A DNA stretch of 64,000 nucleotides, taken from NCBI GenBank assembly GCA_003024785.1, contig PUQB01000265.1:216778-280777 (forward strand), read 5' to 3'. The notes below the pieces were generated by a model. The model was not told where the DNA came from and searched no databases. It saw only the letters and a program-made list of their open reading frames with translations. The stretch comes from Selaginella tamariscina. Its lineage: Eukaryota > Streptophyta > Lycopodiopsida > Selaginellales > Selaginellaceae. Shown piece after piece: positions 24,303 through 33,399 of the stretch. The position numbers were made by a program, and so were the translations under genes. Within the stretch, counting starts at the first letter, position 1; each line of letters begins with the position of its first letter.

Positions 24303-26068
24303 TGTCAGAGTTTTAACCCAAAGGGCCAACACGTGGCAACACGTGGCTGCCAAGTGGCCATTTGGCGTCATCCCCTGTGTGAGCAACGCTAAATTTCCCA
24401 GAACAACCCCAACGACCCTAAGGTTAGACTCTAATGCCCAAGTGGACAGGAGACTTAAGGTTTAGCCTAAGTCTCCCTAGAGTGTCTACCCCCAAAACCC
24501 TTGAGGGATAACCCTAGTTGAATTAGGGTTTAGCCTAAGTCTCCCTAGAGTATCTGCCCCCAAAACCCTTGAGGGATAACCCTAGTTGACTTAGGGTCTT
24601 GCCCTAGAAGACCTAGACAGGCTCATGCCCTAACCCCCATCAAGGAGACGTGTGTTCCACACATACCCCTGGACAAAGCTAAGGCATCGTCACTTACCCT
24701 TAAGGAATCACCTCATCCGGGAGTACAACCCTTTAGGGCAATAAGGGGTACCTGAACCACAAACTAACTCTTAAGGGTTTGAGTGGCCAAGTTATACCCT
24801 AGACCTAGGGCTAGTACTTAGTGAGGACACAAGTGTGCGCCGTAGGCGGACATGAGTGTTTTGCTAAGCAAACTCCCTAAGGTTAGGTTTGGGATAACCC
24901 TAAGCACATGACCTTGCGAGTGCCTCACGAAAGGGCTCCTGCTAACATGTTTAAGTTGTTCAACCCTTGAATTCCAAGGAGAACACTCCCCTAGCCAAGT
25001 GTGCCAAAGCACACCTAGTTATGAGACCTAACCTCCCTTGAGCGGATGCCCAGGCTTAGCACCCTAGTGCAAGCACAAGCATGTCTATTTGCTAAAGTAT
25101 CCAACCCCTTGGCGACAAGCCCATGACATAACCCCAAAGGGCATGCCTCATGCGTTGTACCATGTGACGTTTAGCCCAGTGTCACATCTCCATGTGACAC
25201 TGCTTCCCCGATGTGGGCTATCATGCCATAGCCTTTAGATTCAAGAGTTGCACCAAGTGCCACAAACGTGCTCCTAAATGCCGACTCTAGAACCCCTTAA
25301 TGAACCCTCAGGAACCAAGTAACATGAACCTGTCAAACAAGATCCCACGCTCACAGTTGGACAAGGACATGAATGTGCCTTGCTTGGCCGTGAGTGCTAC
25401 ACCTAGCTTGATGTGGAGGAGGAGGCTGGAGACAAGCCTCAACCTCTGCCTCTTGAACGTGCATTCCGACAAGACCTCCCTGCATGGATTCGCCAACGTT
25501 AAGGGTAAGCTACCCCGAAGGTGGGACGTACCCTGGCATCTGGAAGTTAGGGTGGCACAACAGAGGGTTGTGCCTTGACGACACAAGCTAGAGCTTGCAC
25601 CGGGAAAAGAGTAAAAGCTCAGTCATGAACCCAGGAACCCTCACTCCTATAACTACCTTATTTATGTGACAGAGCCCCCCCAGTTTTCCTGTTTACATAG
25701 CACTGAAATCTCATTCCCATAGGGAACATACTTGGTGAGTTATCCATCGACCCTAAACCCTAACCTGTCAAACTTGGGGTATTTTTAAGCATATCTAACA
25801 TGCCGAACTCACCAGAACTAGCCATTAATCTAACCGGGACACGGAAAACCAAGGTAAGAGTTTTCTAGATGGAAGTGCTAGCTTCACCCAGAGTTCTTGC
25901 AAATACCTAATGACACCCGGCCAGACCATCACTAGATATCCAAGTGCACTAAGCAGGCCTATTTTTTTACACCTAGGGCTTATCAACATAGTACAGTAGG
26001 TAACAACAGTCAACGTCCAAAGTAAAGGGTTGAGTCATAATAAAACTATGACACACTCCCCGCCTTTG
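24303..26068 (-). repeat. LTR B2 (minus strand) with adjoining polypurine tract
   Basis: Runs on the minus strand from TGTCATAG (26053) to CTCTGACA (24303), 1751 bases, closely similar to B1 over its whole length. Unusually it has a polypurine-tract complement (CACTCCCCGCCTTTG, 26052-26066) on one side and a primer-binding site on the other, so it sat between two internal regions, as in a tandem element. Homology stops at about 26068. No coding sequence. Confidence 0.85.
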
Positions 26069-26534
26069 GGATGCTATTGCCAAACCCTAGGTCAGAAATG
26101 CCAAACAGCCATGAGCCCTAACAGTACACCCTAACGCTAAGGAGTGGTGTCTAATTTAGGGTTTACTGTTAGGGTTTGTGACATGCCAGCTTTAACCTAG
26201 CTTCAGGGTTTAGGGTTTCTATTAATGCGTGCATGTAATGCGATATGTCCCACCTTGGGTAGTAAGCGATAAAGCTGAAGCACTATTTGCTCTTGGGTAT
26301 ATTATGTACATGTTAAGGAAGCTGTAGTAAGCATATAGAACTAGGTAAAGCCCTTTTGTTATTATTCATTCTAGTTTAATATTATAATAACAATTCATTA
26401 TTGTTTGTTAAAACTAATATTAACCATATCATTATAACATTACCATTATGTTTATTAATATTATACCACTACAATAAATTACTATTACTTGTAATTATAC
26501 AATAATAATTATATAAGAGAAACTAAGAAAAGAA
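26069..26534. other. Spacer without a recognised gene
   Basis: The first 150 bases contain several TTTAGGG/TTAGGG-like words (AGGGTTTACTGTTAGGGTTT). The remainder is AT-rich with ATTATAATAA-type runs. I see no coding potential or RNA gene. Confidence 0.5.
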
Positions 26535-26895
26535 GAGGGTTCGCACACACAGAAGAACGGAGCATTACAAAAACCGATGCCACAGCCCCGTGCACGACAA
26601 CATGCCGGGCATTCAGACACAAGTCACTCAACTCCCACACGCCCGTCGCACGAACACACAAGACGAACGTGGGGTCGCACACACACGAGGAGGGAGCTCC
26701 AAAGCGAAAAAACCGACACCACGGGTGCGTGCGGCCATGCTCCAATGCCCTTAAACAACCGTTCCCACCGCTAAACAACATCGCACAGCAAGACATCGAG
26801 ATAACAATGCTTAAAAGCGGTCTACTTTGACCGGCTCAAACAGAAGGACGGGAGCTCCGTTTTCCGATCCGACTGCACGGGCACGTGCACCAGAC
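26535..26895. repeat. GC-rich island with about three imperfect repeats
   Basis: Within AT-rich DNA a GC-rich island shows three related blocks, at about 26550-26610, 26690-26745 and 26842-26890. Each has GGAGC(TC), a CCGA box, then CAC and GTGC boxes. Short frames on both strands are products of the repeats and have no domain. Function unknown. Confidence 0.5.
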
Positions 26896-26949
26896 TCTGG
26901 GATTTTCCTGCACATATATATTCACAAAAATATGCAATGTATATGTATA

Positions 26950-26978
26950 CACACACACATCTGTGTGTGTGTGTGTTC
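26950..26978. repeat. Palindromic (AC)n-(TG)n microsatellite
   Basis: An ACACACACACACAT run is followed after CTG by TGTGTGTGTGTGT, so the two halves can pair as a hairpin. Confidence 0.8.
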
Positions 26979-27029
26979 ATGTGTGTCTGATATTGTGAGA
27001 GTGAGAAACACTTACCTACAGGCTTGAAA

Positions 27030-27327
27030 GAATATATTGAGAAGAACCTTCTGTAGTCCTGCACTAAAGTAATTAGTATAATATATAATACTACTAAATT
27101 CATGTATATTAAGTCAGATATATACGGTATATTGATAATATATGATAGTATACTACAAATATACGTCACACACACACACAGATATAGATAGATATATATA
27201 TATATATGCTATCATATATAATCAATATACCGTATATATCTGACTTAATATACATGAATTTAGTAGTATTATATATTATACTAATTACTTTAGTGCAGGA
27301 CTACAGAAGGTTCTTCTCAATATATTC
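27030..27327. repeat. Near-perfect 119-bp inverted repeat with 60-nt loop
   Basis: Left arm 27030-27148 and right arm 27209-27327 are reverse complements at 118 of 119 positions (one A/T mismatch near 27139). The 60-base loop is made of (CA)n, GATA and (TA)n microsatellite. A transcript would fold into a long, almost perfect hairpin of the type that yields small interfering RNAs or young microRNAs. No clear terminal target duplication is present, so it need not be a MITE. An assembly fold-back is an alternative. Confidence 0.9.
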
Positions 27328-27465
27328 TACAGTGTGTGTGTGTGGTATATACAATAGTATCTAAATTATCAATATTCTATTCTACATAATCCGTAGCATT
27401 TTTCGACTACGGTGTATTTCATTGTTTATTATAGAATATGACATATATATTTTTCCTGTATGGCA

Positions 27466-27629
27466 CTATATGAAGGAGAAGAAAACGGCGAGAATGGCGC
27501 TCAGGAAAATCGAACCGAGCACGAGAATGAACGGGTCGATCTGCGACAGATATTCATTGCAAGCGCAGATCAACGGCCATGGATCCCAAGATGCGCGCAC
27601 AATTTCTTCAATCTTTGACACGTCGCCAG
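27466..27629 (-). CDS. Candidate terminal exon of an unknown membrane protein
   Basis: On the minus strand a GC-rich open stretch in AT-rich DNA reads through about 53 codons to a TAG at 27466-27468. The residues include KIEEIVRASWDPWPLICA, then a hydrophobic segment FILVLGSIFLSAILAVFFSF right before the stop, which could be a membrane-spanning tail anchor. It follows an acceptor-like TTAAGTATTAG, so it may be a last exon. I see no start codon in frame and no upstream exon, and I do not recognise the protein. It may be a gene relic. Confidence 0.3.
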
Positions 27630-30072
27630 CTAATACTTAAAGCCCTAATATTAATTAGTAGTTATTAAACTTTTAAAAATGATCTTCTCGTATTTTCAAC
27701 TCGAATATCTTTGTGTTTTGTAACACCGAGAATGCCAAGTTATTAAATATTATTCTATAAATTATAAATTATTTCTCAATATTTTATCAAGTATTATACA
27801 ATAATTTTAATTTTGTTTAAAGTAACAATTTAATATAGAAATGTAAAGAAAATTAATTTATTACTTTAAATCAACCTATGTCAGCTTAAATAATGATATA
27901 AACTTTAAAATTTAGATAATTTACTAAATGTAAGTTAGACTGCGTTACAGATCGCCTAATTGTATATACGTGAAGTTTGTACATTCAATTATGTATATCT
28001 TAGAAATTGAAAACCATACATTTTGTATATTATATGCATGTATTTTATTTAAAGTATCTAAGTTTAAATGTGAAATATTTTAAGCAAAAAAGCCGAGACT
28101 TTATCAAATTTAAAATCATATGATATTTTTAATAAGCATAAATCATTATCAATTTATTTGATTTATATAACCATCAAATTATAGTTTGTTATATGATTTG
28201 ACTACATAAAATATTTTGACCATGTATATCAGCAACATATTCCTCATTATCGTTTAGTAACAAACCAATCTCAGCCACTCATCTCACTCATTGTTACACA
28301 AATCCTTATAACTTATTACTTTTATAAGCTTTAGAAACATATATACGTGGAAGTGTGTGTGCATGTCCACACGCATGTATGTTGTTGTATGCATGTCAAT
28401 TGCTGTTATTTCATTGAATAAGCAAAGAGATATGAAATGCAACAAGGTTTATCATCACATATTTTAGAAAATATTATTCCATTTCATACGTTTAATTTAT
28501 TAATTAAGAATCAAATCGAATATATATAGGATATATGTGTATAAAGATTGACGATATATTTAAACCAAATATATTTTATGTTTAGTGCTCTAGACTGAAA
28601 ATTTGAACATGTATTTAGTGTGTATATGTGTGTGCATGCATTATGTGTAGACGTGTGCGTGTGATAAAAATATTTCGAGTGTGATAAATGTCCCAGTACA
28701 TGAAAAATTTAACTAAGTAATTACAATTGTGAGGATTAACAATTATAGCACTAATAAACAGTACGATCACTTGTATAATATTCTGTATCGATTTGATATA
28801 TTTTTATTTACATACCTCCATTGGATACTAAAATCGCTCAAAGCTATTTAATGTTTTCAATAGTTCATATGTATACTTACATAACACACTACATACATAT
28901 ACTAATTAAATTTATTTGTTTATATAGTTAATTTTAATGTACTTCTATTTATGGATAAACAATCTGTTAGTGGTGTATAAGTGTAAAACTGTGTTTTGTA
29001 GATTATACTTGTTGCTACTTTAATAACAAAGTTAAAACCCATCCTTACTAACTAATAATTAGGAATTTCTTTTTAACCTTTAAATTTTAACTTTATTTAA
29101 ATCTGCACTTCTTTATATTAGCATTATCGGTTTGTATATTTTATACAATTATGATTTTTAAACATTTAAAATTAATTTAATTAAGACATACTTTAGCATT
29201 TTCATCTCAATAAAAAAGATACTTCATATTTACATATATACTCTCAAATAATATAGATATATAGAATATACTTACAGAATCTGATAGGAAAAGTCATGTG
29301 AGATTTATTTTTAATCATTTTTTGCACATCTTTTGTTTTATTTTACAATTTTTAAAGTTGAAATGAATTTATTTAAGAGCTAATTATATTAGATAGAAGT
29401 ATTTTATATTTATGTTTATATGTTTTTACCTTTTTATTTTAGTAGTCTACATGTATTAATTAAACACAGATATTAATCAGATAAATTAAATGGCAGGAGC
29501 CGTATGGTTATGCATTACTAGAACATATATATACTGATATAATAACTAGGTTCTTTCATTACATGAAACTCTCTTCACACACACACAAACACACACACAC
29601 CATATTAAATGTGTTTATATACGCGTTTGCTCTGTGTGTATCAACAGCAATTCCCGTTGGATGTAAAATAACAATGGAATATAAAGTAATTTTTAGTAAG
29701 GCGGTTGTGTTATGTGTGTTTTGATCTGTTTTTATTTATTATTATTATTTTTTCAAATGTAACTCATAAATTTATATATATTGATCTTCAAAATTAATTT
29801 ATTTATTTGGCGTACTGCAGATATACGTTGAGTTGCATTGTGTCTTTATTTTACCGTATAAACCTCGATCATTTATATACATACCATATATACCTGATAA
29901 CATGTGTGATGGCGCTCTCACGCACACACATATACAGGAGGGAGGAAGAGCATAGCAACAACATTGTTCTGTAATCAACAAATTAAACATACTTTTTCCT
30001 CTTTTCTTTTTTTTTAATCATAATTAATTAAATTAATTTTTTAATTAATCAAAACTTCAACAAGCTAATTTC
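27630..30072. other. AT-rich intergenic DNA
   Basis: About 2.4 kb of very AT-rich sequence with short microsatellites, for example an (AC)n run near 29576-29600. No frame longer than about 60 codons, no RNA gene and no element that I recognise. Confidence 0.6.
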
Positions 30073-30101
30073 TGGAGACGCGGGTACCTCTCGCATGCTA
30101 A
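30073..30101 (-). pseudogene. 3' half of tRNA-Ala(AGC)-like sequence
   Basis: Minus-strand continuation of 32912-32945 once the transposon is disregarded: rest of the anticodon loop, the GCGAG half of the anticodon stem, AGGTAC, then the 3' acceptor strand CGTCTCC and discriminator A. The T-arm, which holds the internal B box, is missing; a deletion between short TAC repeats of a normal tRNA-Ala would explain this. It is therefore a pseudogene independently of the insertion. Confidence 0.75.
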
Positions 30102-30144
30102 GGGTGGTGTTACATGTGGGTCCGGATCCGGAAAATTAAGATCC
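30102..30144 (+). repeat. Left terminal inverted repeat of the Harbinger element
   Basis: Begins GGGTGGTGTTACATGTGGGT and contains TCCGGATCCGGAAAATTAAG. It pairs with 32871-32911 at roughly 35 positions, with a few mismatches and one-base gaps. The TTACATGT word recurs further inside. Confidence 0.88.
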
Positions 30145-30190
30145 CGGGTGAAGGATTCCGGACGAGGTGTTACATGTAAACATGAATAAC

Positions 30191-30234
30191 TTTAGGGTTT
30201 AGGGTTTAGGGTTTAGGGTCTGGTTTAGGGTTTA
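30191..30234 (+). repeat. Telomere-type (TTTAGGG)n repeat inside the transposon
   Basis: Five TTTAGGG-type units, interrupted once by TCTGG, lie about 90 bases inside the left end of the Harbinger element. On the other strand this gives several AAACCCTA telo-boxes, a motif known from plant promoters. It could belong to the transposase promoter, which starts shortly downstream. Confidence 0.85.
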
Positions 30235-30449
30235 CTTTTCCATGTGCTATTCTTGTTACACGATATTCCACCTCATTAGGTGCCACATAAACAATGATTC
30301 TCCCAATGAACAGCGAAGCGGCACATTTCTTGTCCTAGATGTTCAACTTGCTCAAGGCTATGTTCCAAAGTTTGTTTGTTGTTCAAGCACTGGAGACAAG
30401 CTCAAGTTCACAGGTTCTCTGTTCTTCAGTTTCATTTTCAATCAGTCTA

Positions 30450-31560
30450 TTTAAAAAAGGGGATTTCTTGTGATTCAACAACTGCTCTTCTTTTTCAAGA
30501 ACTTCTGAATGGCAAGCTTCCTAGAGACAGAATCATAGGTGATTATTACATCAAAACACGGTCCTTGCATTGGTGGGATTTGTTTTACACTGAGGTGAAA
30601 AGAGTTGATCCTGAACAATGGAGACAATTTTTAGGGTGAGCACGGCAACATTCGATTATCTCTGTGAGGTTTTGCATGAGGAGTTGGTTCGCCATCCACC
30701 CCCAGGATTGAGAACAATACGCGGAAGGAGTAACTCAGTGGCAAAACAGGTGGCTTTGTTGTTGAGAAGATTAGCAACTGGGGATACCTGGCTTGGGATT
30801 GGAACGCTCTTTGGTTGCAGCCACTCCACTGCATCATAACATTCAAGCGCTTTGTGAAGGCCTTGATCACTCATCTTGGGCCACGACATGTTCGCTGGCC
30901 ACCAACGCTGAACTTCAGGAGGTGAAGCAAGGTTTTCAAAAGATTCATGGTTTTCCTAACTGCGTGGGAGCTATTGACTGCACTCATGTTGCTTTGGAGC
31001 GCATGTGGACTCTGATTCTAGGGAATGGAGGGATTACAAGCAGAAGATTAGCATGAAAGTGCAAGCCATTGTGGATAGTAAGTCTCGTTTTCTTGATGTT
31101 TTTCGGGGATGCCAGTTCATGCAACGATTGTAAGTTTGGCAAAGGAGTACTTTCAAACAGCTGGTAGACGCAAAACAAAGACTTGCAGGGCATGTGATTT
31201 CAACAACATCTGGGCCTATCCCTGAGTACCTTATTGCAGACGGGTGGTATGATCGGACCTGGTATGTTGACCCCTTTTCCTCACCGTATGTATGAGTTTT
31301 CAGATTGGAACTACATGCACTCATCAACACAGATCGCTGTGGAGCGAGCATTTGGCCAACTAAAAATGCAATGGAGGTATCTAGCTAGAACAGTTTTATA
31401 GAGGGGACCCTTACCTAGTGTCTAATGCTATCCAATGTTGTTTTTGCACAATATTATCATAGACAAGGGTGATAGGTTTTTTGAGGAATGGATAGGTATA
31501 ATCTTGATCCCGGATACAACACGATTTTGCACCAGGAGATGTTTTTAGGAAGATAAATTG
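30450..31560 (+). pseudogene. PIF/Harbinger DDE transposase, broken
   Basis: Catalyses cut-and-paste transposition in intact relatives. Visible parts: LFQELLNGKLPRDRIIGDYY (about 30490), RVDPEQWRQFL, a helix-turn-helix-like stretch VAKQVALLLRRLATGDTWLGIGTLFGCSHSTAS (30738-30836, in two frames), then the DDE nuclease: first Asp in GAIDCTHV (about 30967-30990), second in LIADGWY (about 31230-31250), Glu in QIAVERAFGQLKMQWRYL (about 31330-31383). All three catalytic residues remain. The protein is spread over at least three frames with about four changes of frame (near 30630, 30838, 31005 and beyond 31085), and an in-frame stop lies after the Glu block. Some may be assembly errors or an intron. 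Confidence 0.85.
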
Positions 31561-31708
31561 TAAACTATATTAATACATTGTAGTTCAAAATTTATGTAAA
31601 AAAAAGATAAATATTTAAAAGCTACAATAGATTAGTCTCCGTGACAGAAAAAATAAAAAAAAAATAAAAGACAAAAAAAAGAAGAGAAAAAAACAAACAC
31701 ACAAAACG

Positions 31709-32703
31709 TTGGACATCTACATGTTCAAAAAGCTTTTCATGATGTCGTTAGATGATTCCATCACACGCTGAACACCTCCAATGGCTTCTGTGAGCTCTCT
31801 AGTTTGAGCATTTGAGGACTCAATCAGTGCTGCAATCGATTCCTTTTGTAACTGCAAAGCCTCTTACTATGTTCTTTTTTACATCTTTTAAAAGCTGCTT
31901 TTGCAACTCCATCTGAGCCTCCTGAGCTTCTCCAGCTGCTTGATCAAATCCCCAGAACCACGAGGCAATCGTTTCCTTTTTTTACCAGTTGTAGAAGTTG
32001 ATTCATCGCCTTTCTTGGTCTCAGGTTCACAGTCGTTTTCTAAAACAACAAAATCTTTTGTAAGTTCTATAAAAAATTTTTAAAAAATAATTAAAAAATA
32101 CCTGAACCGTGTTCCTCATCTTCTGTGGCCTCTACTTCAGCTCGTGGTGTTGTTGCAATGCAAACCCTTGAGCCAGATGTGTCACTAACCAAGCCCCCAG
32201 GCTCCACCGTCTTGTTCTCTGCCAGAGTGATACGCATTTGATCAAACAAGACCTGCTCATATCAGCAAACTTCCTCTGCTTTTTCTCAACAGGAGTCATT
32301 GACCAGTAACTATTGTGCCACTTGGCACAGGCTTTTCATAGTCATAAATCTTATTAAACTCTGTCTTCAGCTGCTCCCACCATTTCATGAGTTGACTTGC
32401 ATCTCTGTAAAGCTTATGTTGCAAGCAAAACATTTCAATCTCTCCCCACCTGTCAGCCTTCTTCTTCCCTTTCTCTCTAGCTCCCCCACCTTGATATTTG
32501 TTGTCATCTTCCCTCTTTGCAAAGATCAGAATGGTGAGTTCCTCTTCAGTCCAGGTTTTCCCCTTGCGCTTGTCATAGAGCTCTTGCATAGCTACAGATC
32601 TACCCTTCTTACCACCTACTGATGATGAATTTCCTTGAGGGGAAGGCATCGTCGCATCAACAAAGCCCTCCATATCCAATTCCGACATTCCTTCTCCGGA
32701 CAT
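31709..32703 (-). pseudogene. Harbinger Myb/SANT-like accessory protein, probably broken
   Basis: Starts with MSGEGMSELDMEGF at 32703. A basic segment KGRSVAMQELYDKRKGKTW leads into a Myb/SANT-like trihelix domain with WTEEELTILIFA, DRWGEIEMFCLQHKLYRDASQLMKWWEQLKTEFNKIYDYE (about 32340-32540). The frame then slips near 32312 (YWSMTPVEKKQRKF follows in another frame) and again near 32255. An intron of about 60 bases is suggested near 32046-32100, and the tail ends KSFLNM with a stop near 31709. The Lys-rich and coiled C-terminal part (LIKQLEKL) fits the family. It is convergent with the transposase. Confidence 0.75.
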
Positions 32704-32870
32704 TCACAACCTAGAATGATTTGGCACAAACATAGTACAGCTCAGCTGCCACGTGGTCGTTCGGGGCATTCGGAATTTATTCGGAACCCCTTTGGGGTTC
32801 CGAATGTGATTCCGAACCCGGACACTTATTCAGGTTTTTTTACATGTAACATGGTGAAATTGAGTCCGAA

Positions 32871-32911
32871 TCCTTAATTTTCCCCGGATCCGACTCACAT
32901 GAACACCACCC
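32871..32911 (-). repeat. Right terminal inverted repeat of the Harbinger element
   Basis: Reverse complement reads GGGTGGTGTTCATGTGAGTC and then GGATCCGGGGAAAATTAAGG, matching the left repeat. It is followed directly by the TAA duplication at 32912-32914. Confidence 0.88.
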
Positions 32912-32945
32912 TAAGCGAGCGTTCTACCCTCTGAACTACATCCCC
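32912..32945 (-). pseudogene. 5' half of tRNA-Ala(AGC)-like sequence, split by the transposon
   Basis: Minus strand from 32945: acceptor strand GGGGATG, TA, D-arm GTTC-AGAGGGTA-GAAC, G, anticodon stem CTCGC and the loop start TTA. With 30073-30098 it forms a pairing acceptor stem, D stem and anticodon stem CTCGC/GCGAG around the loop TTAGCAT (anticodon AGC, alanine). The TTA of the loop is the transposon's target triplet. The T-arm is absent, so this is a tRNA pseudogene or tRNA-derived relic. Confidence 0.8.
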
Positions 32946-33206
32946 ATTACAGAAATGAAAATGATTAATCGCGCGCGTGTGTGTTTTTGAGAGAGAGAGA
33001 GGACAAATTTATATACTTTACAATTTTTCTTATATATAAACCAAAATAAATATTAATATATTTCTTGGGAGACAATCAAATTTAAATTAGCAACGTCTCC
33101 ACTAAATTATACCTCCATTCAATTTACATTAGTTTTGTTATTTTCAAATATGCTATAATGTATTAATATTTTGGACACAATATTATATTTAAACAATCAC
33201 ACAACT
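32946..33206. other. Short AT-rich spacer
   Basis: Contains a (GA)n run at 32989-33001 and AT-rich DNA. It ends with AACT (33203-33206), the left target duplication of the neighbouring retroelement array. No gene seen. Confidence 0.5.
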
Positions 33207-33367
33207 TGTGAGAGCTCGGAATATAGAAATGTGTATATCCATTAGTTCAGAAACCCTAACTTATATACAAGAGCGAGTGGTTCAGATTGAATCCAATCCA
33301 ACGGCTATCAAAATCCACTACGCTAATAATAGTATGTGCACATGCAGCCGTACACGTGGATCTTACA
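33207..33367 (-). repeat. Family C 3' LTR (outer)
   Basis: 161-base LTR at the 3' end of the minus-strand array, preceded on that strand by a purine-rich tract (GAGAGAGGGATGA). Very short for a Ty3/gypsy LTR. Confidence 0.9.
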
Positions 33368-33399
33368 TCATCCCTCTCTCGGAAGGGTTGTAAGTTGGT

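Larger units (their letters stand above)
30102..32911. mobile_element. PIF/Harbinger DNA transposon, complete with TIRs and TAA duplication
   Basis: 2810 bases bounded by terminal inverted repeats beginning GGGTGGTGTT and flanked by TAA at 30099-30101 and 32912-32914. A 3-bp TWA duplication is the hallmark of PIF/Harbinger. Inside are the two genes typical of the superfamily, here convergent: a DDE transposase (+) and a Myb/SANT-like protein (-), which in studied members is needed for transposase nuclear entry or DNA binding. Both genes have frame breaks, so this copy is probably not autonomous. It sits in the anticodon loop of a tRNA-Ala-like sequence. Confidence 0.92.

Noticed and set aside
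26577-26796. Overlapping frames on both strands of the GC-rich island
   Set aside because: Low complexity, repeat-derived, without homology that I recognise.
27030-27327. Classical MITE
   Set aside because: The arms are far longer than the usual terminal repeats and no flanking target duplication is visible; kept only as an inverted repeat of unknown origin.
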